A DNA stretch of 64,000 nt, taken from Ampullaceana balthica (lineage: Eukaryota; Mollusca; Gastropoda; Lymnaeidae). The DNA lies in assembly GCA_944989445.1 (NCBI GenBank), contig CALYLW010000057.1, positions 914,984-978,983 on the forward strand, in the 5' to 3' direction. The notes under the pieces were generated by a model that was given only the letters and a program-made list of their open reading frames with translations, was not told the DNA's origin and did not search any database. Numbering within the stretch: the stretch's first letter is position 1; each line of letters opens with the position of its first letter. A program made the position numbers and the translations under genes. This document shows, one piece after another, positions 42,086 through 53,950 of this stretch.

Positions 42086-42777
42086 CACAATTCATGTATA
42101 GGGGTAGGACGCAATAATATTATGTATAGAAGGGGCGTCTGTAAGATAGATAAGTTAAAGTTCCCAATAGTATCTTATTGGAAGCATGCCGTTGGCCACT
42201 ATGTTAAATGAGGTACATGGATGGTGACTATGTTGCATTGTATAGCGGCTCTGACGGCAAAAAATTGTGCGGCTTTTTGAACGGGTTCACCCTATGTCAT
42301 CTAATTAACTTGATGGTGACAAAAAAAAACGTTCACCAATTAAACTTTGTCTTATTAGATGTTAGAGTTAATATATGCAATAACATTAACGACAGGGTTG
42401 CATCTGATTCAAACAAAAATAAGCTCGTGCACAAAGTTAGAGAAGCGGCACCTGTGCTTTAATTGAACAAAAGACGTAATGTCTCTTTAATGAGGGAGCC
42501 GTCAGTTGAGCATGCCCAGAGCTAAGCGTATTATTTCAGATGATAAAAGATTTCATTGTTAGTTCTGAAACTCATCCTAATTTAAACCATTAATAATTTA
42601 ATCATTTGTTGAGCTGATTGTTTTGATAGTGGTAAAATGTGGACAGTATCCCAGCCGAATATTGTCAAGTTAATTTAATATTTTCATTGATTTTTCTTTG
42701 TTAACTCAATTAGCACGTTGTAATTTCCCTGCAGTCATATGTTAATAGTTTATCAATAGTTTTATTAAATTGAAATT
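42086..42777. other. No convincing gene
   Basis: A (CA)n run at 42075-42090 starts it. Two frames, 42026-42211 and 42208-42462 (84 codons), abut but contain no known motif. The latter has balanced composition and is the least implausible short frame of this stretch, yet I cannot support it. Confidence 0.3.
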
Positions 42778-43380
42778 AGCTTGAGATATAAGGTATACTT
42801 AAGGTATACTAGAGTGTACAATTTAATTAGCTTTAGATATAAGGTATACTTAAGGTATACTAGAGTGTACAATTTAATTAGCTTTAGATATAAGGTATAC
42901 TTAAGGTATACTAGAGTGTACAATTTAATTAGCTATATATATAAGGTATACTTAAGGTATACTAGAGTGTACAATTTAATTAGCTTGAGATATAAGGTAT
43001 ACTTAAGGTATACTAGAGTGTACAATTTAATTAGCTTGAGATATAAGGTATACTTAAGGTATACTAGAGTGTACAATTTAATTAGCTTTAGATATAAGGT
43101 ATACTTAAGGTATACTAGAGTGTACAATTTAATTAGCTTGAGATATAAGGTATACTTAAGGTATACTAGAGTGTACAATTTAATTAGCTTGAGATATAAG
43201 GTATACTTAAGGTATACTAGAGTGTACAATTTAATTAGCTTGAGATATAAGGTATACTTAAGGTATACTAGAGTGTACAATTTAATTAGCTTTAGATATA
43301 AGGTATACTTAAGGTATACTAGAGTGTACAATTTAATTAGCTTGAGATATAAGGTATACTTAAGGTATACTAGAGTGTAC
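42778..43380 (+). repeat. 51-bp minisatellite, about 12 units
   Basis: Units contain AGCTTGAGATATAAGGTATA, CTTAAGGTATACTAGAGTGT and ACAATTTAATT. Only the GCTTGAG/GCTTTAG/GCTATAT site varies much. 51 is a multiple of 3, so frames stay open on both strands (206 and 132 codons), which argues against either being a gene. GGTATACTTAAGGTATAC gives each unit a partial inverted repeat. Confidence 0.95.
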
Positions 43381-44227
43381 CTTTGTTTTCTTCAGTGGTA
43401 AACATTTCGATTACGTGGCCACAATTTTTAAGTGTATATTTTTTTACTAACCAGGTGAGAAGAAAAAGAGGAAATTAATTTGAAATTACTGTGTACTACT
43501 TGGTTTTTTCGATTAGTCCCGTCCCGCACAAGATCTCATATTGTGGTGGGGTCCTGTACCAAACATAATCATATTGAATAAAGCTGTTTCATTCTTGATG
43601 GAATCCTGTTTGCGAATTGACTTCTTTTCAGTACAAATCCTTGTAAAATTCATAATTTTAAATGAAGCATTATAGGCGCTGACCCAACAAATCTCTCTGG
43701 AATGTTTCTTTATTAGTTTGTTGCGGCAAATTCTCGCAACAAAGTTTTCATTTTCCATTTTTCTTTTCCATCATCTTCCAGAAAAAAGTAGCCAAAATTT
43801 CAACCAAAAAAAAGAGAATTAAAATTAATTCCTATTTCAATGACATTTTCTTACTTTTAATGAAAGTGAAATATTAATGAATAAACAAAAAATGTTTTTA
43901 TAGCAAAAAATTGTTTATTTATGAGATAAAAAATAAAATTTTTACAATTCGTACAATAAAAATGGCAATATTAATGAACATTAACCTAACAAACGAGCAT
44001 AGCTGGTGTACACATCAAGGGTATGGTCAACATGGATGACGAGATAGTGGACACAACTACGTTAGTGACACAAATAACTGACTGACCTTTTTGAGCCTGT
44101 TAGAAAAATATAGTACATCAACAAAAACATTTAATAATATATTTTCAGAGAAACATGAGTAGCAAATATTCTTTGAGGTTTACAATGGAAAAATGTCACT
44201 CAGGGTTAGGCCCTTAATTATCTCGTG
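43381..44227 (-). other. AT-rich spacer with one unassigned 81-codon frame
   Basis: Minus-strand frame 43758-43513 starts MENENFVARICRNKLIKKHS and ends HHNMRSCAGRD. It is not in a repeat, and its composition is more protein-like than most frames here. I find no motif, splice-signal pattern or paralogue in the window, so it remains unassigned. Confidence 0.2.
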
Positions 44228-45609
44228 CATGGTAAGAGCATCATATATATGTGAACATAAATGGTTAGATAATCATATATTTGTGTACATAAATGGTAAG
44301 ATAATCATATATTTGTGTACATAAATGGTAATATAATCATATATGTGTGTACATAAATGGTAATATAATCATATATTTCTGTACATAAATGGTAATATAA
44401 TCATATATTTGTGTACATAAATGGTAATATAATCATATATTTGTGTACATAAATGGTAATATAATCATATATTTGTGTACATAAATGGTAATATACTCAT
44501 ATATTTGTGTACATAAATGGTAAGATAATCATATATTTGTGTACATAAATTGTAAGATAATCATAAATTTGTGTACATAAATGGTAATATAATCAGATAT
44601 TTTTGTACATAAATGGTAAGATAATCATATATTTGTGTACATAAATGGTAATATAATCATATATTTGTGTACATAAATGGTAATATAATCATATAATTGT
44701 GTACATAAATGGTAATATAATCATGTATTTGTGTACAAAAATGGTAATATAATCATATATTTGTGTACATAAATGGTAATATAATCATATATTTGTGTAC
44801 ATAAATGGTAATATAATCATATATTTGTGTACATAAATGGTAATATAATCATATATTTGTGTACTTAAATGGTAATATAATCATATATTTGTGTACATAA
44901 ATGGTAATATAATCATATATTTGTGTACATAAATGGTAATATACTCATATATTTGTGTACATAAATGGTAAGATAATCATATATTTGTGTACATAAATGG
45001 TAAGATATTCATAAATTTGTGTACATAAATGGTAATATAATCATATATTTGTGTACATAAATGGTAAGATAATCATATATTTGTGTACATAAATGGTAAG
45101 ATAATCATATATTTGTGTACATAAATGGTAAAATAATCATATATTTGTGTACATAAATGGTAATATAATCATATATTTGTGTACATAAATGGTAAGATAA
45201 TCATATATTTGTGTACATAAATGGTAATATAATCATATATTTGTGTACATAAATGGTAATATAATCATATATTTGTGTACATAAATGGTAAAATAATCAT
45301 ATATTTGTGTACATAAATGGTAATATAATCATATATTTGTGTACATAAATGGTAATATAACCATATATTTGTGTACATAAATGGTAATATAATCATATAT
45401 TTGTGTACATAAATGGTAATATAATCATATATTTGTGTACATAAATGGTAATATAATCATATATTTGTGTACATAAATGGTAATATAATCATATATTTGT
45501 GTACATAAATGGTAATATAATCATATATTTGTGTACATAAATGGTAATATAATCAAATATTTGTGTACATAAATGGTAATATAATCATATATTTGTGTAC
45601 ATAAATGGC
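44228..45609 (+). repeat. 32-bp minisatellite, about 43 units
   Basis: Units contain ACATAAATGGTAATATAATC and ATATATTTGTGT. The commonest variant is GGTAAGATAATC. The combination of TAAGATAATC with a following CATAAATTTG unit occurs twice (44540-44575 and 44990-45020), suggesting a block duplication of about 450 bp inside the array. It ends in ACATAAATGGCGTCTTATCG. Confidence 0.98.
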
Positions 45610-45725
45610 GTCTTATCGTTACTCATTTTGCAAACAATAAAAAATGTTTCAGAAATTAAGTATTGCAAAAAGTGTATTAAATTGTTAAAAATGCTCAATT
45701 GCACTGAATAAACCCTACAGATTAA
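45610..45725. other. Short spacer between two minisatellites
   Basis: AT-rich, no feature. Confidence 0.4.
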
Positions 45726-45979
45726 TGTCTTACATAAAATAACACTCGGTACGTCTTACATAAAATAACACTCGGTACGTCTTACAGAAAATAACACTCG
45801 GTACGTTTTACAGAAAATAACACTCGGTACGTCTTACATAAAATAACACTCGGTGCGTCTTACATAAAATAACACTCGGTACGTCTTACATAAAATAACA
45901 CTCTGTGTTATTACATAAAATAACACTCGGTACGTCTTACAGAAAATAACACTCGGTACGTCTTACATAAAATAACACT
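45726..45979 (+). repeat. 26-bp minisatellite, about 10 units
   Basis: Units contain ACGTCTTACATAAAATAACA and CTCGGT; variants are ACAGAAA and one CTCTGTGTTATT unit. Confidence 0.95.
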
Positions 45980-46270
45980 AAATTACTTGTAACAAGCCAT
46001 ACAAACTATAAAGAGTTAAGAATTGAATCGTATTTGAAAACCTCGCAGATTTTAGTCGTTTCGTACTGGTGACAAATGGTTATAATAGAGAACACACACC
46101 AATTTAAACAGAATATAGTGTAACTCCTCTTGATAATTTGTATTACTTACTCTATAAAACTTAGTGTTATTTTAAAAATGTTAAATGATAGTTTCATTTG
46201 ATTGCTGCTGGTCGTACATACCGACAAGCTCTCTGAGAACTGGAAAAGCGGGGGTCGTGTCAGTGAAGGC

Positions 46271-46665
46271 GATTCTAACGGTGTCCATCGCTGTGAGGGG
46301 ACATCGTAGGACACGGGTAATAGTGACATTCTAAAGATGTCCGTCGCTGTGAAGGAACATCGTAGGACACGGGTAATAGTGACATTCTAAAGATGTCCGT
46401 CGCTGTGAGGGAACATCGTAGGACACGGGTAATAGTGACATTCTAAAGATGTCCGTCGCTGTGAGGGAACATCGTAGGACAGGGGTAGTAGTGACATTCT
46501 AACGATGTCCGTCGCTGTGAGGGAACATCGTAGGACACGGGTAATAGTGACATTCTAACGATGTCCGTCGCTGTGAGGGAACATCGTAGGACACGGGTAG
46601 TAGTGACATTCTAACGATGTCCGTCGCTGTGAGGGAACATCGTAGGACACGGGTAGTAGTGACAT
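46271..46665 (+). repeat. 56-bp minisatellite, 7 units
   Basis: Units contain GATGTCCGTCGCTGTGAGGG, AACATCGTAGGACACGGGTA and TAGTGACATTCTAA. It ends only about 30 bp before core copy 8. Confidence 0.95.
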
Positions 46666-46697
46666 GAGTTTGTTTTATCCTAACTCAGCCTATACCA

Positions 46698-47125
46698 TGG
46701 TAAAGGGAAACTATCAATTTTTTTTTGGTATTATCCATACATAAAGGGAGCGAAGTCAAGTGACATGCACTTGGATAAGAAGAAGACCTTCAAATGTACT
46801 GACGTAGGACCACAGAAATAACTAGACATTAAATAAATGTAATTAGATCTATTAATTGAATAGTTTCTGTAATTTTAAAAAAATGTGATTTTAAACATTG
46901 TTTTTTCGTTAAATTAAATATTTCTCTATGTATAATTTCGTGTCACATACATCATAACATTTACTTACAACAAATCAAGAACATCGTCTCTTAAAGATGA
47001 CAACACTCATATCATTGTTAAATACGAACATCAACTATTTCATCTTCCTATTAATCCAGCACATACAGTAGCCTTGCGTACAACTAATATTAATACATCA
47101 GTACTGGTGCTTTTTAGTTCGACTT
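46698..47125 (+). repeat. Core repeat copy 8
   Basis: CCATGGTAAAGGGAAACTAT, ATAAAGGGAGCGAAGTCAAG, TGACATGCACTTGG (damaged palindrome), TATAATTTCGTGTCACATA and ACATCAGTACTGGTGCTTTT then TAGTTCGACTTTAATG. More diverged than the other plus-strand copies. Confidence 0.7.
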
Positions 47126-47359
47126 TAATGTTACAGCATATCAGATATGACAATTTAAAGCCATTTAATTTAAAGATTTTCCAATCGTTCTGTAATGCCA
47201 ATAGAATTTAATTGGTATTGTAAATGTTTATTTAAATAATAATCCAGTAATAACGAAAACTATTTTATTTATTAAATACTATTGAATTCGGGTCTTTTGC
47301 AAATATGCCAAGGAGATCTCATAAATGTGTAGGGGCCTTAAAAAGTACCGAAAAGGCTT

Positions 47360-47830
47360 GACTGGATTTCCTGGTAAATAAGAAATAAAACCGAAAAAAA
47401 TATCATTATTTTGTCAATTTCTCGCCAACCATATCAGTTATCGGATGGAAACAAACGCGAAACGATAGCTAATAATATTTAAACAATGTTGGAGAATGAA
47501 TTTTTGAAAGATCTCTTTTCGTACGACTCCCGTAATTTTAGCAGCAATTTGTAGACAGCAATTATTTTGTTTACTTTCATAATTACTGATTTGAAATGTA
47601 ATCTAGAATGATAGTTAATGGGGTTTTCCCGCTTTAGGAATGCTAATGTTAGATTGGTGCGCATTAAATTGACACATTATTGGTGTGATGTAGCGTGAGG
47701 GGATATTACGTCATTTTTTGTTTACTTTCAGAATTACTGATTTGAAATGACTTTTATTGTAATCTAGAATGATTTCCCGCAAATACAAAAATCGGAAATT
47801 CTTTGTTGGAAATTGCGTTTCAATACTCAT
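47360..47830 (+). repeat. Inverted paralogue of 5020-5480
   Basis: See 5020-5480. The segment here contains an internal duplicate: TTTGTTTACTTTCATAATTA at about 47567 and TTTGTTTACTTTCAGAATTA at about 47716, each followed by CTGATTTGAAATG and ATCTAGAATGAT. Confidence 0.6.
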
Positions 47831-48019
47831 TCCAGTTTTTATTACTTGTTTTCTTAATTTTCATTAAACATTTTGTAAGCCTCCGATTGTCTTTCACGAC
47901 TACCTGAACTTGTCACAGCTAATTCAGATTTCATGTATAACTGATTTGACAGTGTCGGTAATGAGAATATCTGAGTCGAGTATAAACAAAGTGGGTGTTG
48001 GTGGTTAACAATAGATACA

Positions 48020-49267
48020 TCCTTTATAATAAAAGGCAAGTTTCTGTACTTTCTGTCCCGTCATCTATAGCGATTGTTCCCTCAAACACATATGACTCCT
48101 ACAGCCAATCCTATATAATAAAAGGCAAGTTTCTGTACTTTCTGTCCCGTCATCTATAGCGATTGGTCCCTCAAACACATATGACTCCTACAGCCAATCC
48201 TATATAATAAAAGGCAAGTTTCTGTACTCTCTGTCCCGTCATCTATAGCGATTGGTCCCTCAAACACATATGACTCCTACAGCCAATCCTATATAATAAA
48301 AGGCAAGTTTCTGTACTTTCTGTCCCGTCATCTATAGCGATTGGTCCCTCAAACACATATGACTCCTACAGCCAATCCTATATAATAAAAGGCAAGTTTC
48401 TGTACTTTCTGTCCCGTCATCTATAGCGATTGGTCCCTCAAACACATATGACTCCTACAGCCAATCCTATATAATAAAAGGCAAGTTTCTGTACTTTCTG
48501 TCCCGTCATCTATAGCGATTGGTCCCTCAAACACATATGACTCCTACAGCCAATCCTATATAATAAAAGGCAAGTTTCTGTACTTTCTGTCCCGTCATCT
48601 ATAGCGATTGGTCCCTCAAACACATATGACTCCTACAGCCAATCCTATATAATAAAAGGCAAGTTTCTGTACTTTCTGTCCCGTCATCTATAGCGATTGG
48701 TCCCTCAAACACATATGACTCCTACTGCCAATCCTATATAATAAAAGGCAAGTTTCTGTACTTTCTGTCCCGTCATCTATAGCGATTGGTCCCTCAAACA
48801 CATATGACTCCTACAGCCAATCCTATATAATAAAAGACAAGTTTCTGTACTTTCTGTCCCGTCATCTATAGCGATTGGTCCCTCAAACACATATGACTCC
48901 TACAGCCAATCCTATATAATAAAAGGCAAGTTTCTGTACTTTCTGTCCCGTCATCTATAGCGATTGGTCCCTCAAACACATATGACTCCTACAGCCAATC
49001 CTATATAATAAAAGGCAAGTTTCTGTACTTTCTGTCCCGTCATCTATAGCGATTGGTCCCTCAAACACATATGACTCCTACAGCCAATCCTATATAATAA
49101 AAGGCAAGTTTCTGTACTTTCTGTCCCGTCATCTATAGCGATTGGTCCCTCAAACACATATGACTCCTACAGCCAATCCTATATAATAAAAGGCAAGTTT
49201 CTGTACTTTCTGTCCCGTCATCTATAGCGATTGGTCCCTCAAACACATATGACTCCTACAGCCAATC
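48020..49267 (+). repeat. 89-bp array of a Helitron 5' end, 14 units
   Basis: Each unit starts TCCTATATAATAAAAGGCAA and includes CTGTACTTTCTGTCCCGTCA and CTCAAACACATATGACTCC. The first unit starts TCCTTTATAATAAAAGG after an A. Units are almost identical (single changes near 48076, 48229, 48726 and 48836). The last passes directly into GCCAATCATATTGAACACG, as does the single copy at 57298, so the array is a multiplied element terminus. Confidence 0.95.
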
Positions 49268-50026
49268 ATATTGAACACGTTTAACCATTTAAGCGAACGT
49301 TCAAAACGAGTTATTTTTGGTGCAGTATTTCTTCCAAGACTTTATTATGAGTTATGCGCGTTGGGATTTATAGTCAAAAGCTCTGTTTTTAAATCCTTCA
49401 TATTAACTCGTGGTGTCTGCGGCCGCCCGCCCGACCGCCCGCGTCGCCAAAACTTTTGATCGATTTTTAACCCACTTGCTCGTAAGCCAGCGAGTTGAAA
49501 TTTTGCAGGCAGTTTCGTACCAATAATAAAAACAATGTATCAAAATTTCAGATCGATCGCATGTAATGTAAATAAATTATTGAATTTTTAGATTATTTTA
49601 TTTATCTCTATGTATCATGCTATTTTTTTAGATAGAGCGTCGCGGTGCGTATTATATTGAACAACCTTTCTGTCGCGCAATAAGGTGCGTATTTTATTGA
49701 CAGCACTTTTTATAAACATATTCCTGATCGGTGCGCATTATATTAAACACGTTTTACGACACAACTGCAATTTTGTATTTTTGGATGGTCTTGCGCTGCG
49801 TGTTATAATGAACATGCTTTTAGTTACGTCTCATACGTAAAGGATTTATAGTCAAAAACTTGTTTTTTTACGGGTTGTTTTTATTTACCAGTTATTTATT
49901 TTAACTATAATGAATATTATTTTTGACGCAATGCACATGTAATGCCGTTCGAGACGGCTGTTGGAGAGGTGTTACAACATGCCACCGAAAGGTGGCGGAA
50001 CGTCCTTGGATGGGCTTTGTTGCTCG
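48020..50026 (+). mobile_element. Helitron-like element with amplified 5' end
   Basis: After the array: GCGAACGTTCAAAACGAGTT, TGGTGCAGTATTTCTTCCAA, then a segment (49450-49850) with inverse counterparts at 60339-61140, then ATGCCGTTCGAGACGGCTGT, ACATGCCACCGAAAGGTGGC (hairpin) and AACGTCCTTGGATGGGCTTT. The same right module ends the element at 57707, where it carries a Helitron 5' terminus in antisense. Here that terminus is replaced by the 60-bp array. No Rep/helicase frame. Confidence 0.55.
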
Positions 50027-51410
50027 TAAATAATAAAACACCAAAATAGCGGTAGTTGGATTAACTTAAATATATTCATGGCTATGTAAATAATAAAACA
50101 CCAAAATAGCGGTAGTTGGATTAACTTAAATATATTCATGGCTATGTAAATAATAAAACACCAAAATAGCGGTAGTTGGATTAACTTAAATATATTCATG
50201 GCTATGTAAATAATAAAACACCAAAATAGCGGTAGTTGGATTAACTTAAATATATTCATGGCTATGTAAATAATAAAACACCAAAATAGTGGTAGTTGGA
50301 TTAACTTAAATATATTCATGGCTATGTAAATAATAAAACACCAAAATAGCGGTAGTTGGATTAACTTAAATATATTCATGGCTATGTAAATAATAAAACA
50401 CCAAAATAGCGGTAGTTGGATTAACTTAAATATATTCATGGCTATGTAAATAATAAAACACCAAAATAGCGGTAGTTGGATTAACTTAAATATATTCATG
50501 GCTATGTAAATAATAAAACACCAAAATAGCGGTAGTTGGATTAACTTAAATATATTCATGGCTATGTAAATAATAAAACACCAAAATAGCGGTAGTTGGA
50601 TTAACTTAAATATATTCATGGCTATGTAAATAATAAAACACCAAAATAGCGGTAGTTGGATTAACTTAAATATATTCATGGCTATGTAAATAATAAAACA
50701 CCAAAATAGCGGTAGTTGGATTAACTTAAATATATTCATGGCTATGTAAATAATAAAACACCAAAATAGCGGTAGTTGGATTAACTTAAATATATTCATG
50801 GCTATGTAAATAATAAAACACCAAAATAGCGGTAGTTGGATTAACTTAAATATATTCATGGCTATGTAAATAATAAAACACCAAAATAGCGGTAGTTGGA
50901 TTAACTTAAATATATTCATGGCTATGTAAATAATAAAACACCAAAATAGCGGTAGTTGGATTAACTTAAATATATTCATGGCTATGTAAATAATAAAACA
51001 CCAAAATAGCGGTAGTTGGATTAACTTAAATATATTCATGGCTATGTAAATAATAAAACACCAAAATAGCGGTAGTTGGATTAACTTAAATATATTCATG
51101 GCTATGTAAATAATAAAACACCAAAATAGCGGTAGTTGGATTAACTTAAATATATTCATGGCTATGTAAATAATAAAACACCAAAATAGCGGTAGTTGGA
51201 TTAACTTAAATATATTCATGGCTATGTAAATAATAAAACACCAAAATAGCGGTAGTTGGATTAACTTAAATATATTCATGGCTATGTAAATAATAAAACA
51301 CCAAAATAGCGGTAGTTGGATTAACTTAAATATATTCATGGCTATGTAAATAATAAAACACCAAAATAGCGGTAGTTGGATTAACTTAAATATATTCATG
51401 GCTATGTAAA
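50026..51410 (+). repeat. 60-bp minisatellite, 23 nearly perfect units
   Basis: Units contain AAATAATAAAACACCAAAAT, AGCGGTAGTTGGATTAACTT and AAATATATTCATGGCTATGT. I see a single substitution (T at 50290) in the whole array. The minus strand is open for 475 codons because 60 is a multiple of 3, each unit giving MNIFKLIQLPLFWCFIIYIA, and its end (EQQSPSKDVPPPFGGML) runs into the Helitron hairpin. A hydrophobic 20-residue repeat with a Met in every unit is a by-product of the array; nothing else supports a gene. Confidence 0.97.
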
Positions 51411-51502
51411 GGCAAAAACGAAGTGAGTAAAATGAAATCTACTGTATTTACTGTCATTCATTAGTTTTGATGTAATAAGGCGTTTTTATTTTTCGCATTT
51501 CA

Positions 51503-51540
51503 CACACACACACACAAACAGACACACAAACACACATGAT
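51503..51540 (+). repeat. (CA)n-rich microsatellite
   Basis: CACACACACACACACAAACA and more, immediately before the next minisatellite. Confidence 0.9.
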
Positions 51541-51578
51541 TGTGTAGACGACATGCACGCATGGTTTAAGTACCGATA

Positions 51579-52754
51579 GTCTGTGTGTCACTCACCAACA
51601 GGGTGGTACGGTCTGTGTGTCACTCACCAACATGTAGGTACGGTCTGTGTGTCACTCACCAACATGTAGGCACGGTCTGTGTGTCACTCAAAAACAGGTC
51701 AGCACGGTATGTGTGTCACTCAAAAACAGGTCAGCACAGTCTGTGTATTACTCACCAACAGGTCATCATGATCTGTGTGTCACTCACAACAGGTCAGTAC
51801 GGTATGTGTGTCACTCAAAAACAGGTCATCATGATCTGTGTGTCACCCACAACAGGTCAGCACGGTATGTGTGTCAGTCAAAAACAGATCAGCATGGTCT
51901 GTGTGTCACTCACCAACATGTCATCATGATCTGTGTGTCACTCACCAACATGTCATCATGGTCTGTGTGTCACTCACCAAAAGGTCAGCACGGTCTGTGT
52001 GTTACCAACAGGTCAGCATGATCTGTGTGTCACCACGAGGTCAGCACCGTCTGTGTGTCACTCACCAACATGTCATCATGATCTGTGTGTCACTCACCAA
52101 CATGTCAGCACGGTCTGTGTGTCACTCACCAACATGTCAGCATGGTCTGTGTTTCACCAACAGGTCAGCATGGTCTGTGTGTCACCAACAGGTCAGCATG
52201 GTCTGTGTGTCACTCACCAACATATCAGCACGGTCTGTGTGTCACTCACCAACATTTCAGCATGGTCTGTGTTTCACCAACATGTCAGCACGGTCTTTGT
52301 GTCACTCAAAAACATGTCAGCATGGTCTGTGTTTCACCAACAGGTCAGCATGGTCTGTGTGTCACCAACAGGTCAGCATGGTCTGTGTGTCACTCACCAA
52401 CATGTCAGCACGGTCTGTGTGTCACTCACCAACATGTCAGCATGGTCTGTGTTTCACCAACAGGTCAGCATGGTCTGTGTGTCACTCACCAACATGTCAG
52501 CATGGTCTGTGTTTCACCAACATGTCAGCATGGTCTGTGTGTCACTCACCAACATGTCAGCATGGTCTGTGTGTCACTCACCAAAAGGTCAGCACGGTCT
52601 GTGTGGCACTGACCAACATGTCAGCATGGTCTGTGTGTCACCAACAGGTCAGCATGATCTGTGTGTCACCACGAGGTCAGCACCGTCTGTGTGTCACTCA
52701 ACAACAAGTGAGCACGGTCTGTATGTCACCAACTGGTCAGCATGGTCTGTGTGT
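51579..52754 (+). repeat. 32/28-bp minisatellite, about 39 units
   Basis: Units contain GTCTGTGTGTCACTCACCAA and CATGTCAGCATG; a 28-bp form lacks ACTC. Units fall into several variant classes (GGTCAGCACG, CATCATGATC, CACGAGGTCAG), and the pair CACCACGAGGTCAGCACCGT occurs near both ends (about 52031 and 52669), hinting at block duplication. All three plus frames stay open for 114-310 codons with Cys/His-rich peptides, which is why none is called a gene. Confidence 0.97.
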
Positions 52755-53328
52755 TCTAATAAAAACCTAGGACGCTATAATTTTTTTGAAAACAAAAAAA
52801 AACAACAAAAATCAAGAAAACAGTAATTAAAGAAAACTAAATTTAACCAGTTCGACTACTGTATTATTTTAGGCTTGAGATTGAATTCATTTATGATCAG
52901 GATCTGTGCTAATAAATGAGATTGTGTGAATGCTTTTATTTTATTATATTTTTTACACAACAATGATAACATATGTTTGATGACGTAATTAGAAATGATA
53001 TCATTTTATTCCAAAGGATCTTTTTAGACATCAAGTGGAGTCATCCTTAGTTTGAATGTATTATGCCAATGGCAACTTGCCTGCTAACGGTACATTGTGG
53101 TATAGGTAACCATGGAAATTAAAGTCGGTAACTAAATATTATATTTATCAACATGTTATTGCTTCACTGTTACTTACATTCAATGTCTCAGACTATAAAC
53201 AAATTTACTAAATATTTGTGTAGGTGCAACTTTAACCAAAGTTAAGATATAAAATATAGCATTTTATAAAATGTGATTAATAAAATATAAATCGGAAATT
53301 TAGCGACAGCATCGCCTTAACTAGTGTC
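52755..53328. other. AT-rich spacer
   Basis: No gene, RNA or element terminus recognised. Confidence 0.4.
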
Positions 53329-53462
53329 CAACGTCCCCTTTAGGCTGCGCTGTTGCGCGGCCACGCAGACAGCTCGAATTACCGCGCAGAAAATTTTGTA
53401 AAATATTGCACACACGTGTTTTCTCTTTTCACACGGACAAACGGACCTTAGACCGAACATTG
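53329..53462 (+). mobile_element. CAATGTT-family MITE (134 bp)
   Basis: Ends CAACGTCCCCTTTAGGCTGC and CTTAGACCGAACATTG. Target duplication CTAGTGTC / CTTGTGTC (7 of 8) at 53321-53328 and 53463-53470. Interior GCGCGGCCACGCAGACAG and CCGCGCAGAAAATTTTG match the family. Confidence 0.8.
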
Positions 53463-53583
53463 CTTGTGTCCATGAATTCAATGACATAATACAATTTGAA
53501 CATTGCTTGTGTCCATGAATTCAATGACATGATACAATTTGAACATTGCTTGTGTCCATGAATTCAATGACATGAAACAATTT
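53455..53583 (+). repeat. 43-bp repeat, 3 units, including the MITE tail
   Basis: GAACATTGCTTGTGTCCATG and AATTCAATGACAT repeat at 53455, 53498 and 53541. The first 8 bases of each unit are the last 8 of the MITE, so the tandem arose after insertion. Confidence 0.9.
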
Positions 53584-53950
53584 AAATATGAAGTGAATAT
53601 GGCACTTATAGTCTAGTTTTAGACTGTCTTTATAAAGCTTATTTAATTTCCTTTTGTTGTTTCTATCAACTATGTTTTCACATACAGCCTACTTTAGATT
53701 GTTCAAGTTATTCCAATCTGTGTATGTGTGTGTAAGTGTTTATCGTTAAAGAATCGTTAAAAATTGACAACGAATTTTACAGTATTCGATAAATATAAAG
53801 TTTGCGTTTTTACAGGATTATTATTTAAATAAAAATGTACAACACAAATAGAATTCAATGGAATTATTTTTTTTTGTACAGAACAGTGTAAAATCTATAT
53901 ACTATATTAAATGGCATTAAATTGTCAGCTCTGACATGTAGTGACTTTGT
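53584..53950. other. AT-rich spacer
   Basis: No feature recognised. Confidence 0.4.

Noticed and set aside
42781..43401. 206-codon plus frame and 132-codon minus frame
   Set aside because: Both strands of a 51-bp array are open; low-complexity translation of a minisatellite.
44228..45609. CRISPR-like regular array
   Set aside because: There are no unique spacers between repeats; the whole 32-bp unit is repeated head to tail. The same applies to the other arrays.
49972..51399. 475-codon minus-strand open frame with a 20-residue hydrophobic repeat
   Set aside because: It exists because the 60-bp unit is a multiple of 3 and lacks stops in that frame. No promoter, codon-position bias or non-repeat domain supports a gene; the non-repeat end is transposon hairpin sequence.
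51585..52826. Overlapping Cys/His-rich frames of 114-310 codons, reminiscent of small-cysteine repeat proteins
   Set aside because: All three plus frames are open at once over a 32/28-bp minisatellite; unit variation shows no frame preference.
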